Shown one piece after another: positions 43,188 to 54,530 of a DNA stretch of 64,000 bases. The DNA is taken from positions 62,001-126,000 of the forward strand of contig NZ_JPVO01000053.1 in NCBI RefSeq assembly GCF_000772955.1, read 5' to 3'. This DNA is from Ureibacillus sinduriensis BLB-1 = JCM 15800. GTDB taxonomy: Bacteria > Bacillota > Bacilli > Bacillales_A > Planococcaceae. Below the pieces are notes generated by a model. The model saw only the letters and a list, made by a program, of their open reading frames with translations. It was not told the origin of the DNA and did not search any database. Each line of letters starts with the position of its first letter. Position 1 is the stretch's first letter. Both the position numbers and the translations under genes were made by a program.

Positions 43188-44960
43188 ATGGCTGCTAACG
43201 TATCCACAACAAATGAAAAAACAGATAAAACTGAAACAAGTCAAATGCATAGTGAAGAAAAAAATAAACCGAGAAACGGTGCAGATATTTTAATTCAAGC
43301 ACTGCATGATCAAAATGTCGACATTGTTTTTGGTTATCCTGGTGGTGCCGTCCTGCATGTATATGATGCACTGTACAGAAATCCAATACGGCATATTCTT
43401 ACACGTCATGAACAAGGTGCAATCCATGCAGCAGAAGGTTATGCCCGTGTTCTAAATAAAACGGGGGTTGTCATCGCAACGAGCGGTCCCGGTGCTACAA
43501 ACCTCGTAACAGGGATTGCAGATGCGATGATCGATTCAATTCCATTGGTAGTTTTTACTGGCCAAGTAGCTACACACGTTATTGGTTCAGATGCATTCCA
43601 GGAAGCGGACATCATGGGCATTACGACACCCATTACGAAGCATAATTATCAAGTCCAAGATGTAAACGACATTCCGAGGATTGTTAAAGAGGCATTTCAT
43701 ATTGCAAACAGTGGCCGCAAAGGTCCTGTCTTGATTGACTTTCCTAAAAATATATCCGCTTCGATCTTCGATGAGGCATTGGCCGAAGCAAATAGGGAAG
43801 AAGAATTATATTTACCGGGTTACCAGCCGAATATAAAGCCAAATTTCCTGCAAATTCAAAAAGCAATCCAGGCTATCGGCGGCTCAAAACAACCATTGAT
43901 TTTAGCAGGCGCAGGTGTTTTATTTGCAGATGCACGTCATGAATTAACTGAATTTGCTGAAAAGTACAAATTACCTGTTATCAACACATTGCTCGGTTTG
44001 GGAAGTATCCACGGACAACATGAATTAAACTTTGGAATGGCAGGAATGCACGGCGCTGCTGTTGCAAATGATGCGATACAAAAAGCGGATCTGCTCATCA
44101 ATATCGGAGCCAGGTTCGATGATCGTCTCACAGGGGATACAAAGCTATTTGCTCCAAAAGCAACCATCATTCATATTGATATCGATCCTGCTGAGATCGG
44201 CAAGAATATACCAACCGATATACCAATTGTTGCCGATGCGAAAGAAGCTTTAAAAGCCCTTTTAAAGAATGATTTTGATGGACCGGATACGTCGGAGTGG
44301 TTATCTTACTTAAACGAAAAACAACAAGACACTCCTTACTGGTATGTAGAGGATGAAAATGAAATTTTGCCGCAGCAAATCATCGAGATGGTCCACTCCA
44401 TCACTAATGGGGATGCAGTAGTAACTACCGATGTAGGTCAGCATCAAATGTGGGCTGCTCAATATTATAAATTGAATCATGATCATCAATGGGTTACTTC
44501 CGGAGGGCTTGGAACGATGGGCTTTGGCTTCCCAGCCGCAATTGGTGCTCAATTTGCCAAACCTGATAAAAAAGTAATTACGTTTTGTGGTGATGCCGGC
44601 TTTCAAATGACGCTACAAGAACTTGCTTTGCTAAATGAATATAACTTGCCGGTAAAAGTTGTCATTGTCAACAACGGTGCACTTGGCATGGTGCGCCAAT
44701 GGCAAGAATTATTCTATGACGGACGCTATTCCCAAAGTCTAATGCCGGTTCAACCAGACTTCGTTAAATTAGCAGAAGCTTATGGAGTAAAAGGTTACCG
44801 CATTAACACGATGGAAGAAGCACAATCGATTTTGGAAGAGGCATTAAATTCTGATGAGCCTGTAGTGATTGATGCACGAGTGAAACAATTAGAAAACGTC
44901 TATCCAATGGTACCAGCAGGAAAATCTCTGGATGATATTGTAGGGGTGAAGAAATTTTGA
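43188..44960 (+). CDS. ilvB: Acetolactate synthase large subunit
   Basis: 590 residues. A thiamine-diphosphate and FAD enzyme that joins pyruvate to pyruvate or 2-ketobutyrate, the first common step to Val, Leu and Ile. Seen: [30 protein letters not shown] with the catalytic Glu, [11 protein letters not shown] and GDAGFQM-type ThDP motif. The first about 28 residues are a polar extension ([18 protein letters not shown]). GGGAGGAG precedes the ATG. First gene of the T-box operon; overlaps ilvN by four bases. Confidence 0.97.
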   Translation: MAANVSTTNEKTDKTETSQMHSEEKNKPRNGADILIQALHDQNVDIVFGYPGGAVLHVYDALYRNPIRHILTRHEQGAIHAAEGYARVLNKTGVVIATSGPGATNLVTGIADAMIDSIPLVVFTGQVATHVIGSDAFQEADIMGITTPITKHNYQVQDVNDIPRIVKEAFHIANSGRKGPVLIDFPKNISASIFDEALAEANREEELYLPGYQPNIKPNFLQIQKAIQAIGGSKQPLILAGAGVLFADARHELTEFAEKYKLPVINTLLGLGSIHGQHELNFGMAGMHGAAVANDAIQKADLLINIGARFDDRLTGDTKLFAPKATIIHIDIDPAEIGKNIPTDIPIVADAKEALKALLKNDFDGPDTSEWLSYLNEKQQDTPYWYVEDENEILPQQIIEMVHSITNGDAVVTTDVGQHQMWAAQYYKLNHDHQWVTSGGLGTMGFGFPAAIGAQFAKPDKKVITFCGDAGFQMTLQELALLNEYNLPVKVVIVNNGALGMVRQWQELFYDGRYSQSLMPVQPDFVKLAEAYGVKGYRINTMEEAQSILEEALNSDEPVVIDARVKQLENVYPMVPAGKSLDDIVGVKKF

Positions 44961-45472
44961 AACGAGTGATAACAGTTACGGTTTTAAACCAAAGCGGTGT
45001 ACTAAACAGAGTGACGGGTCTTTTGATGAAACGTCAATTTAATATTGAATCAATCACGGTTGGTCATACAGAACAAATAAATATATCAAAAATGACGTTT
45101 GTTGTCCACGTTGCAGATGAAACAAAGCTGGAGCAGTTAATCAAGCAATTATCCAAGCAAATTGATGTCTTGAAAGTAAACGATATTACTGAAAAATCAA
45201 TTGTTTTAAGAGAATTAGCCTTAATTAAAGTTGTTTCTCCGGCTAATCTCAGAAATGAAATGAACTCCATCGTGGATCCTTTTAGACCACAAATTGTTGA
45301 TACTTCCAAAAATTTTGTCACCTATCAAGTAGTCGGTCAACCTGACAAAATCGATGCTTTTATTGAATTGATTCGACCGTATGGCATCAAGGAGCTGACT
45401 CGAACAGGTGTTACGGCATCTGTTCGTGAAACTCAACCAGTTGAAACACCGCAACTTTCTATTCTTAAGTAA
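44957..45472 (+). CDS. ilvN: Acetolactate synthase small (regulatory) subunit
   Basis: 171 residues. The N-terminal ACT domain ([30 protein letters not shown]) gives feedback control by valine; the C-terminal half is the activation domain ([16 protein letters not shown]). Starts with TTG 44957, inside the ilvB stop (TTGA overlap), so it is translationally coupled to ilvB. Also called ilvH in B. subtilis. Confidence 0.95.
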   Translation: MKRVITVTVLNQSGVLNRVTGLLMKRQFNIESITVGHTEQINISKMTFVVHVADETKLEQLIKQLSKQIDVLKVNDITEKSIVLRELALIKVVSPANLRNEMNSIVDPFRPQIVDTSKNFVTYQVVGQPDKIDAFIELIRPYGIKELTRTGVTASVRETQPVETPQLSILK

Positions 45473-45558
45473 CTGTTACTTAATTGATAGTTAGGATATA
45501 TCGATGACACGTTTTACAGCGTGTTATCTAGCATTAAAAAAATAGAACCCAATATTAG

Positions 45559-46583
<1,025 letters not shown>

Positions 46584-46584
<1 letters not shown>

Positions 46585-48128
46585 TGCGCAAGATTGATAT
46601 TTTTGATACAACGCTGCGTGATGGAGAACAATCAGCCGGCATTAACTTGAATACAGCAGAGAAAATTGAGATTGCCAAGCAACTGGAACGCCTAGGTGTC
46701 AGTATTATTGAAGCAGGATTTCCAGCAGCAAGCCCGGGCGATTTCGAAGCGGTCAATAAAATTGCAAAAACAGTAAAGAATTCCATTGTTACTGGTCTTG
46801 CACGCTGTGTGAAAAGTGATATTGATGCCACTTGGGAAGCGATAAAAGAAGCCGAACAACCTCATATTCATGTATTTTTGGCGACAAGTCCGATTCATAT
46901 GGAATATAAATTGAAAAAATCGCCAGACCAGGTTGTCGAACAAGCGGTTGAAGCTGTGAAGTATGCAAAGAAATTGTTCCCGCTTGTTCAATGGTCTGCC
47001 GAAGATGGGTTCCGCTCAGACCGGGAATTTTTAGTCCGCATTATTGAAAAAGTCATTGAGGCTGGAGCAACAACAATCAATGTGCCTGATACTGTTGGCT
47101 ATGCATCACCACAAGAGTATGGAGAACTTTTCAAATTCTTGCGTGAAAATGTCCATGGTTCAGAAAAAGTGAAGTTTTCGGCACACTGCCATGATGATCT
47201 AGGAATGGCTGTAGCCAACTCAATTGCTGCGATTCAAAATGGTGCTGACCAGGTTGAATGTACAATCAATGGGATTGGGGAACGTGCCGGTAATGCGTCA
47301 TTAGAGGAAATCGGTGTTGCCATGCATATAAGAAATGATTTCTACCAAGTGGAAACTGGATTGAACCTTAAAGAAATCAAACGAACTTCCCAATTGGTCA
47401 GCAGATTAACGGGCGTTGTCATTCAGCCAAATAAAGCGGTAGTAGGGAAAAATGCCTTTGCACATGAATCAGGCATACACCAAGATGGTGTCCTGAAAAA
47501 TAAAGAAACTTATGAAATTATATCACCTGAACTAGTCGGAGAAGCTGAAGTTCCTTTAGTGCTGGGTAAACACTCCGGTCGCGCTGCATTCCGCGATCGC
47601 GCCGAAAAAATGGGCTTTGACCTATCGGACGAAAAACTAAATAAAGCCTTCCAGGAATTCAAAAAACTAGCTGACCGCAAAAAGGAAATTACGGAAGTAG
47701 ATTTAATGACATTACTGACGGAGCAGCAGGTTTCCGTCGAAGATGTGCCATTATTCGAATTGAAATCAGTTCAAGTTTCTTATGGTACAGAAAATATTCC
47801 TACCGCGACTGCTTCTGTAGTAACGCCGGAAGGAGAGTTGAAAACTTTGGCTGCCACTGGTTCCGGATCAGTCGAAGCAATTTGCAATACACTTGAGCAA
47901 TTGGTGAATGGCACAGTCAATATCCTAGATTTCCGTGTGAAATCGGTAAGTAAAGGTAGAGATGCGCTTGGGGAAGCAGTCGTGAATTTACGATACAACG
48001 GCTATACCTCAACTGGTCGTGATGCTTCTCAGGACGTTCTTGAAGCAACCGCGAAGGCGTATTTAAATGCCATCAATCGCCATCTTATTCAAGAAAGCAT
48101 TCGAGGAAAACAAACTGCAGAGGTCTAA
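46584..48128 (+). CDS. leuA: 2-isopropylmalate synthase
   Basis: 514 residues. Condenses ketoisovalerate with acetyl-CoA, the first step specific to leucine. Seen: [29 protein letters not shown], metal site [25 protein letters not shown], and a C-terminal regulatory domain from about 390. Starts with GTG 46584, sharing one base with the ilvC stop. Leucine feedback through the C-terminal domain is expected from the family. Confidence 0.96.
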
Positions 48129-48208
48129 ATCGATTGTCTCTAGTAAGACAAGGGCTGTTGATTATCGAATTTGCTATAAAGAATTTTGAATTCAATTAAA
48201 AAGGAGAC

Positions 48209-48240
48209 GCCATCAAAGATTAAGCTTTGATGGCATTTCT
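48209..48240 (+). terminator. Hairpin between leuA and leuB
   Basis: GCCATCAAAG (48209-48218) and CTTTGATGGC (48225-48234) form a perfect ten-base stem with a six-base loop, followed by ATTTCTTTC. In an operon this may be a weak terminator or an mRNA processing/stability site that separates ilv-leuA from leuBCD expression. Confidence 0.65.
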
Positions 48241-48286
48241 TTCAACTAACATTTTAGCGATAAAGCAAAGAAGGGTGTTGTTGCAG

Positions 48287-49384
48287 GTGGAAAAGAAAAT
48301 AACGGTACTTCCTGGAGACGGTATTGGACCAGAGGTTGTTGCAGCTGCGGTAAGAGTCTTACAAGTCATCGCAAAAAGATACAAACATGATTTCCAACTG
48401 GGTTATGCAGCAATCGGTGGAGCGGCAATCGACCAATTCCATGATCCACTTCCGGAAGAAACGATTAAAATGTGCAAAGAAAGTGATGCCATTCTTCTAG
48501 GAGCGGTAGGAGGTCCGAAATGGGATAACAATCCTGCTGAATTACGTCCTGAAATTGGTTTGCTTCGAATTCGTAAAACCTTTGACTTATATGCAAATTT
48601 GAGACCGGTTAAGGCATTCCCGAGCTTGCTTGATGCCTCTCCATTGAAGCGCGAAGTGGCAGAACATGTCGATTTAATGATTGTGCGCGAACTGACTGGA
48701 GGTATCTACTTCGGTGAAAAAAACCGAACTCAATCAGAGGCAAGTGATTTGAACGTATACACTCGGGAAGAGATTGAACGAATTGTTGATAATGCATTTG
48801 CTCTGGCAAAAGTACGAAAAGGGAAGCTTTGCTCTGTTGATAAAGCAAATGTTCTGGAAACTTCCAGACTGTGGCGTCAAATTGTAGAAGAGAAAAAAGT
48901 TCAATACCCGGAAGTGACAGTCGAACATAATTTGGTTGACTCTGTTGCAATGAAGTTGATAACAAATCCAGGGCATTATGATGTTGTGGTAACAGATAAT
49001 ATGTTCGGAGATATCTTGAGTGATGAAGCTTCTGTTATTACCGGCTCACTGGGAGTGTTGCCTTCTGCATCCATTCGCAGTGATAATTTTGGACTTTATG
49101 AGCCTGTTCATGGTTCTGCTCCTGAAATCGCAGGCGCAGGAATTGCAAACCCAGCAGCGACCATTCTTTCCGTTGCAATGATGCTAAGGTATTCTTTTAA
49201 TCTTCAAGATGAAGCGGCAGAAATTGAACGTGCCGTAAGCAGTGTATTTGATGATGGCTACTTCACAGCTGATTTAGTGAAAGATAAAGCCCGCGCATTA
49301 ACGACAGATGAATGGACGGATAAAGTGATCGCTGAGATTGATACAAATTTTGTCGCAGATAGTATTATGGAATCTTATATTTAA
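48287..49384 (+). CDS. leuB: 3-isopropylmalate dehydrogenase
   Basis: 365 residues, as in B. subtilis LeuB. NAD-dependent oxidative decarboxylation in leucine synthesis. Seen: ITVLPGDGIGPEVV, LLGAVGGPKWDNN, LRIRKTFDLYANLRPVK, ELTGGIYFG and the NAD region HGSAPEIAGAGIANP. I choose GTG 48287; the frame is open upstream to 48227 through the hairpin, but the family start is at VEKKITVLPG. The ribosome site (AAGGGTG) is moderate. Confidence 0.95.
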   Translation: MEKKITVLPGDGIGPEVVAAAVRVLQVIAKRYKHDFQLGYAAIGGAAIDQFHDPLPEETIKMCKESDAILLGAVGGPKWDNNPAELRPEIGLLRIRKTFDLYANLRPVKAFPSLLDASPLKREVAEHVDLMIVRELTGGIYFGEKNRTQSEASDLNVYTREEIERIVDNAFALAKVRKGKLCSVDKANVLETSRLWRQIVEEKKVQYPEVTVEHNLVDSVAMKLITNPGHYDVVVTDNMFGDILSDEASVITGSLGVLPSASIRSDNFGLYEPVHGSAPEIAGAGIANPAATILSVAMMLRYSFNLQDEAAEIERAVSSVFDDGYFTADLVKDKARALTTDEWTDKVIAEIDTNFVADSIMESYI

Positions 49385-49400
49385 GGGTTGGTGAAGGTAA

Positions 49401-50810
49401 ATGGCAAAGAATATCATAGAAAAAATTTGGGATTCACACATCGTCCATCAAGAAGCTGGGAAACCGGACTTGCTTTATATTGATCTTCATCTAATTCATG
49501 AAGTTACGTCTCCTCAAGCTTTTGAAGGACTTCGTTTAGCGGGGCGTAAAGTGCGTCGGCCAGATCTTTGTTTTGCAACGATGGACCATAATGTGCCAAC
49601 AAAAAATCTGCCGATCATTAATGACCCGATTGCGAAAAAACAAATTATGACATTAGCTGAAAATGCGAAAGAATTCGGAATCCAGCTTGCTGATATGGGA
49701 CATCCAGATCAAGGTATTGTACACGTGATTGGGCCGGAGCTAGGGTTGACGCAGCCTGGTAAAACAATCGTTTGCGGAGACTCACATACTTCAACCCACG
49801 GTGCTTTTGGCGCTTTGGCCTTTGGTATCGGAACTTCGGAAGTTGAACACGTATTATCTACTCAAACGTTATGGCAAACAAAGCCGCCAACAATGGAAAT
49901 CCGTGTGAATGGCAAATTGGGTGTCGGTGTCTCAGCGAAAGACATCATTTTGGCGATTATCGCCAAATGGGGGATTGGTGTAGGTACCGGTCACATAGTT
50001 GAATATACGGGCGAGGCAATACGCAGTCTGACAATGGAAGAACGAATGACTATCTGCAATATGTCAATTGAAGCAGGGGCAAAAGCAGGACTGATATCGC
50101 CAGATCAAACAACTGTGGATTTCATTCGAGGCCGCCGTTTCGCTCCAAAAAGCGAAAACTTTGAAACAGCAGCCAATTACTGGCTAAGTTTGGCTTCGGA
50201 TGAAGGTTGTTCATATGATGTGGTGCTGGAAATCGATGCATCGGAAATTGAACCGATTGTTACTTGGGGAACAAACCCTTCAATGGGTTCTGGTGTTTCG
50301 AAAACTGTTCCATCAGCGGCAGATTTTGAATCGGAATCAGATAAAGCTGCACTGCAAAAAGCACTCTCTTATATGGGATTAAAAGAAGGGCAACCTATTT
50401 CTTCTATTGAGATACAACATGTATTTATCGGTTCGTGCACAAACTCTCGCCTATCGGACTTGCGTACGGCTGCAAGTATAATAGAAGGAAAAAAAGTGGC
50501 TCCGGGTGTGAAAGCGATCGTGGTACCTGGCTCTTACTCAACAAAAGCAGCAGCTGAAAAAGAAGGGCTGGACAAAATATTCTTGGAAGCCGGCTTTGAA
50601 TGGCGTGAATCAGGTTGTTCCGCATGCCTTGGAATGAACGAAGATATAGTTCCTTCAGGGGAACGTTGTGCTTCTACATCCAATCGTAACTTCGAAGGTC
50701 GCCAAGGTGCTGGGGCACGTACACATTTAGTTAGTCCTGCTATGGCGGCAGCCGCCGCTATCGAAGGTCACTTTGTCGACGTACGCAATTATGCAACTCA
50801 AGAAGTTTAA
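49401..50810 (+). CDS. leuC: 3-isopropylmalate dehydratase large subunit
   Basis: 469 residues. Iron-sulfur aconitase-fold enzyme that isomerises 2- to 3-isopropylmalate with LeuD. Cluster cysteines lie in [12 protein letters not shown] and [29 protein letters not shown] is the family signature. GGTTGGTGAAGG precedes the ATG. 16 bases after leuB, 20 before leuD. Confidence 0.97.
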   Translation: MAKNIIEKIWDSHIVHQEAGKPDLLYIDLHLIHEVTSPQAFEGLRLAGRKVRRPDLCFATMDHNVPTKNLPIINDPIAKKQIMTLAENAKEFGIQLADMGHPDQGIVHVIGPELGLTQPGKTIVCGDSHTSTHGAFGALAFGIGTSEVEHVLSTQTLWQTKPPTMEIRVNGKLGVGVSAKDIILAIIAKWGIGVGTGHIVEYTGEAIRSLTMEERMTICNMSIEAGAKAGLISPDQTTVDFIRGRRFAPKSENFETAANYWLSLASDEGCSYDVVLEIDASEIEPIVTWGTNPSMGSGVSKTVPSAADFESESDKAALQKALSYMGLKEGQPISSIEIQHVFIGSCTNSRLSDLRTAASIIEGKKVAPGVKAIVVPGSYSTKAAAEKEGLDKIFLEAGFEWRESGCSACLGMNEDIVPSGERCASTSNRNFEGRQGAGARTHLVSPAMAAAAAIEGHFVDVRNYATQEV

Positions 50811-50830
50811 GAGGGTAGGAGTGAGGATAA

Positions 50831-51424
50831 ATGGAACCTATTAATATTGTGAATAGTATTATTACACCGTTAGATCGAAAAAATGTCGATACAGACCAAA
50901 TTATTTCGAAAGAATTTTTAAAACGAATCGAACGTACCGGTTTTGGTCGTTATTTATTCCATCATTGGCGATTTGATGAAGATGGCAAACCGAATGCAGA
51001 TTTCGTTTTAAACAAACCAGAATATAAAGGTTCACAAATACTTGTTGCGCAAGATAACTTTGGTTGCGGTTCATCGAGGGAGCATGCGCCGTGGGCTATT
51101 TTGGACTACGGATTCCGGGTGGTAATAGCGCCAAGTTTTGCGGATATTTTCCATAATAATTGTTTCAAGAATGGAATTTTACCTATCAAGTTATCAGAAA
51201 CCGAGTGTGATGAACTTCTGGCAAAAGGACTACAAACTCCTTATAATGTGGAAGTCGACTTGGAGTCCCAAACTGTAACGGCATCAGATGGGAAAGTTTA
51301 TCGTTTTAACATCGATCCTTACTACAAACAAATGCTTCTAAATGGCTGGGATGAGATTTCACTTACTTTCCAATATGAGTATCAGATTAAAGCGTATGAA
51401 GAAAAACGGATTGTATTTCAATAA
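50831..51424 (+). CDS. leuD: 3-isopropylmalate dehydratase small subunit
   Basis: 197 residues, the swivelling domain partner of LeuC. Seen: [20 protein letters not shown], and the substrate loop [28 protein letters not shown] precedes the ATG. Last gene of the operon; repeat element D starts six bases after the stop and provides a terminator. Confidence 0.97.
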   Translation: MEPINIVNSIITPLDRKNVDTDQIISKEFLKRIERTGFGRYLFHHWRFDEDGKPNADFVLNKPEYKGSQILVAQDNFGCGSSREHAPWAILDYGFRVVIAPSFADIFHNNCFKNGILPIKLSETECDELLAKGLQTPYNVEVDLESQTVTASDGKVYRFNIDPYYKQMLLNGWDEISLTFQYEYQIKAYEEKRIVFQ

Positions 51425-51430
51425 ATTAGA

Positions 51431-51622
51431 GTGTAGACAAAGTTGGTATTCCACTTTGTCTACACGTTTTTTTAGGTTATTCTCCTAAATGTATGATTAC
51501 CCAGATTGTTTTGGAGATGCTAGGCAGGAAAGGAGGTCAGTCGAGTGAAAACCCGAATAGAATAAAACACACGGGACGTACGAGACAATCAACCAATATG
51601 AAAGCGTATTCAACAGTTTGAA
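51431..51622 (+). repeat. Repeat element, copy D
   Basis: The hairpin GTGTAGACAAAG (51431-51442) / CTTTGTCTACAC (51454-51465) is followed by G and T7, so it ends the ilv-leu transcript. The body is shorter and diverged but keeps GATTACCCAGATTGT, CAGTCGAGTGAA, CCCGAATAGAA, and CAACAGTTTGAA. CAGATTGT (51502-51509) still pairs fully with ACAGTTTG (51613-51620) through two G-T contacts, although both arms have changed from copy C. Same orientation as leuD. Confidence 0.82.
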
Positions 51623-51656
51623 GTCGCTTCACACTATCTAAAGGGAAGTGGCTTTA
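51621..51656. terminator. Hairpin between element D and the MFS gene
   Basis: AAGTCGCTTC and GAAGTGGCTT pair with G-T contacts around a long loop. It lies just after the MFS stop on the minus strand and may be the old leuD/MFS terminator. Confidence 0.6.
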
Positions 51657-51658
51657 GT

Positions 51659-53047
51659 TTAGAATCGAATCGCAGTTGGGTTCGATAATTGCTTTTGTTT
51701 TTCTATATCTTCCCGATAATGATTGATCAACTCTTTTTTGGCCAGCATTTCCGCATTTTTCTCAGAGGTTGGTTTAATGTATTTTCTCTCATTTTCCAAT
51801 TCAGGATAAACGTCCTTAATGATGGAGGAAGGAAGCAAAAGTAAAGTGATCATTACCAATAATACACTGCACACTATTAGAATGATTTCTGCCGGAACAA
51901 AATCATAAAGTATGCCGAATATCAAGGAACCAATAGGCATTAGTCCCATGGCCATCATTTCAAGGATACCAAACACTCTTCCGCGATAGTGTTCATCAAC
52001 CTCTTTTTGCATCATGATTCCGATAGGGGTATTTGTCAAAACAGTGAAACTACCGAATAAGAACATTACCGCTAAAAAGTAGACAAATAGCAAGGTTTCT
52101 GGGAAATGGAACATAAGCGGGATGGCAATCGTTCCAACAAGCATTGATAGCCCCAAAACTGCACGTTTGGAAAATAGTAACGGGTACTTAACGTTTGATC
52201 TTGCAGCGAAGTAGACTGAAATAAGCAGCATGCCGATTGCTCCTGAGGCCTCAATAATTCCTATGAAAGAATACTCCATACTTAAAACTTCCACCAATAT
52301 AAAATTCGTTCCAACACTTACAGAAGTGAAAAATAAATTCAGCCACAGAACTACCATGAGCAGGCGGGAAATGACTGGTTTAGTTTTTAAGTATCGAACC
52401 CCCTCCTTAAAGCTATTGAGCATGGACTCTTCATCTTTATTTTCACTCCGCTCTTTTGAATACAAGTTGAAATTCATGGTCGATTCCAATAAAAATGCGA
52501 TCAAATACGAAATGATGTTGATAATTAAAAACATTTCCATGGACACGAATCCAAACAGCATCCCGCCTACAATGGGACCCCCGATTCCCGAAACAGACAG
52601 GGACATTTGATTGAATGACATCGCTTTTTGGAGTCTTTCCTGATCGACTAAGTTAGAGATTGAAGCAGAAAAGGCGATTGATGAAAAAGTGCTGCTAATT
52701 GTATAAAATACCGTGGTTACATAAATAGCAGCAATTGATAACTCGAAAATGAGACTGTATGCCAATAGCCCTGTAACTGATAAAACAACTCCACCCTGAC
52801 CAATTAATACCACTAGTTTTCTTGGGAGACGATCGGTTAATATCCCGGCAACTGGTGATAAAATGACGCGGGGGATTATTGAAAAAACCAAGTTTGCTGC
52901 AAAGCTCAAAGCAGAGCCGGTGATTGATAAGATAAACATGCTCATTCCAAACGAATAGACATTGGCGCCTAGTGAAGAAATCATTTTACTTACTAAAAAA
53001 GTATATAAATGATAGGTAGCGCGCCTTTGTTTCATACCTTCAGCCAT
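51659..53047 (-). CDS. MFS efflux transporter
   Basis: 462 residues with 12 predicted membrane segments. The family motif GILTDRLPRK after helix 2 and SFNQMSLSVSGIGGPIVGG in helix 5 resemble macrolide/drug efflux members (MefA/YfmO type). A polar C-terminal tail of about 60 residues is unusual. I choose ATG 53047 after AAAGGATGG; the frame extends further upstream through an operator. It is divergent from an HTH-TPR regulator, with three shared operator-like boxes between them. The substrate is unknown. Confidence 0.85.
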   Translation of the reverse strand: MAEGMKQRRATYHLYTFLVSKMISSLGANVYSFGMSMFILSITGSALSFAANLVFSIIPRVILSPVAGILTDRLPRKLVVLIGQGGVVLSVTGLLAYSLIFELSIAAIYVTTVFYTISSTFSSIAFSASISNLVDQERLQKAMSFNQMSLSVSGIGGPIVGGMLFGFVSMEMFLIINIISYLIAFLLESTMNFNLYSKERSENKDEESMLNSFKEGVRYLKTKPVISRLLMVVLWLNLFFTSVSVGTNFILVEVLSMEYSFIGIIEASGAIGMLLISVYFAARSNVKYPLLFSKRAVLGLSMLVGTIAIPLMFHFPETLLFVYFLAVMFLFGSFTVLTNTPIGIMMQKEVDEHYRGRVFGILEMMAMGLMPIGSLIFGILYDFVPAEIILIVCSVLLVMITLLLLPSSIIKDVYPELENERKYIKPTSEKNAEMLAKKELINHYREDIEKQKQLSNPTAIRF

Positions 53048-53068
53048 TTGACCATCCTTTCGCATTAT

Positions 53069-53187
53069 GTTTAATTTAATTAAACTCATCATATTCCTTA
53101 CTTTGGAAAAAATCAACCGGTAAGTTTAATTTAATTTAACTTATTTGATAAATATAGATAATTAGGTTATTATTTGTTTAATTAAAC
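53069..53187. promoter_or_regulatory. Three GTTTAAT-ATTAAAC boxes between MFS and regulator genes
   Basis: GTTTAATTTAATTAAAC (53069-53085), GTTTAATTTAATTTAAC (53124-53140) and the perfect palindrome GTTTAATTAAAC (53176-53187). The first lies just before the MFS start, the third before the regulator start. They are probable operators for the neighbouring regulator. The two 17-base boxes keep an arm-TTA-arm spacing; the third lacks the centre. Confidence 0.6.
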
Positions 53188-53233
53188 TGAAAAAATGCCG
53201 AATATTCAGATTTTTTAATAGGGGGAAGGCTAC

Positions 53234-54493
53234 TTGAATTCACTTGGAGAACGAATTAAACAACTAAGAAAGCAAAAGAGGATGACCTTAGAAGAGCTTG
53301 CCGGTAATCGTTTAACTAAAGGGATGTTAAGCTTGATAGAAAATGGGAAAGCCCAACCCTCCATGGAAAGTTTAAGATATATAGCAGAGAGGGTGGGAGT
53401 GGAAATGGCCACCTTGCTTGATGAGGGGAATGTAGAAGAACTTCGTGAACTGCTTTTAGAAATTGAAACATTGTATAAGTCAACCTATTTTCCATATTCC
53501 GAAGAAGAGAAGGAAAAATTTGAAGCAATTTATGAAAAACTTTCTGCGAAAAAAGATGAGTTGCAAGGGAAGAAATATGAAGAAGTCAGGTTACTTGAAT
53601 ACTATATAAGGTTATCTGCTCATTTAAAATATGAGCAAGAGGATGTGACAATGTTCGATATCATAAATCATTATGAAAAAATACACGCTTATAGCCGAAT
53701 TATCGATTGTTATAGTTTCTTGGCAGGCGATGCCTTTTACCGGAATGACTATAAAATCGCCTTGCAATTCATTCTTGATGCCGAACAGAGAATTCAGCCT
53801 TATAAACATTTAATCGACCATATTGCATTATTGGATATGCATTATATATTAACCGTTCTCTATGCAGCCATTGATAACACTACAAAGACTCAGGAACATC
53901 TTGATCTCGCCCTGGAAATCGCCCATAAAAATAAAATTTATTATCGTTTGGATGATTTTTATCGTTTTACATTTATCCAGGCAATTGGACGAGGGGATAA
54001 AGAAAAGAGCGATTATTATTTAACAAAGTTAAAACAGCATGCAGATTTTACGGAAGACAAGCTATCTATAGCCGGCCTAGCATTTGCCTTCGCTCATTAT
54101 ACGAATCTTATCGAGAAAGACTATGCGAAAGTGCCAAGTTTTAGAAAGTATATAAGCTCAGAAGGAATGGAAAAAGAAGCATTTGACGACCATATATTAT
54201 ATAGAATGGAGGAAACCTACGCTTATTGGGCGCTTGGCGACTTTAAAAAGGCTCTTGATGCAAGCGAGGGCGTCGCGATTCCTGATTATGTACATCATCC
54301 GGTCGATCTTTCCATCATGCTAAGATGTTTTGCTGTACGTGCTTTATGTTTCCATGGACTTGGTGAGAAGGAAGCAGCAAAAACGGAAGTTTTATATGCT
54401 TATCATGGTGTTGCCGAATTTCCAAACTCAATTTATAAGTCGTTCATCCAAGAGGCTTATGAAAAAATACAATATGGAAAAAAGGTTAAGTAG
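53234..54493 (+). CDS. HTH (XRE) regulator with TPR-like helical domain, RRNPP-like
   Basis: 419 residues. Residues 4-60 form an XRE helix-turn-helix (LGERIKQLRKQKRMTLEELA, LSLIENGKAQPSMESLRYIA). The remaining about 340 residues are helical repeats of the TPR type (ALQFILDAEQRI, TQEHLDLALEIAHKN, YWALGDFKKALDASEG). This is the layout of the peptide-sensing PlcR/NprR/Rgg group, though no signal-peptide gene is visible. It starts with TTG 53234 after GGGGGAAGG. Divergent from the MFS gene, which it probably controls together with itself. Confidence 0.8.
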   Translation: MNSLGERIKQLRKQKRMTLEELAGNRLTKGMLSLIENGKAQPSMESLRYIAERVGVEMATLLDEGNVEELRELLLEIETLYKSTYFPYSEEEKEKFEAIYEKLSAKKDELQGKKYEEVRLLEYYIRLSAHLKYEQEDVTMFDIINHYEKIHAYSRIIDCYSFLAGDAFYRNDYKIALQFILDAEQRIQPYKHLIDHIALLDMHYILTVLYAAIDNTTKTQEHLDLALEIAHKNKIYYRLDDFYRFTFIQAIGRGDKEKSDYYLTKLKQHADFTEDKLSIAGLAFAFAHYTNLIEKDYAKVPSFRKYISSEGMEKEAFDDHILYRMEETYAYWALGDFKKALDASEGVAIPDYVHHPVDLSIMLRCFAVRALCFHGLGEKEAAKTEVLYAYHGVAEFPNSIYKSFIQEAYEKIQYGKKVK

Positions 54494-54515
54494 GGAGGCT
54501 CCGCCTCTACTTAAC
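54484..54515. terminator. Bidirectional terminator over the regulator stop codon
   Basis: GGTTAAGTAGGGAGGC and GCCTCTACTTAACC pair around TCC; the stop TAG of the regulator lies within the left arm. T6 follows on the plus strand, and the minus strand also has a T-run for the converging yfkAB. Confidence 0.85.
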
Positions 54516-54530
54516 CCTTTTTTATGCTTA

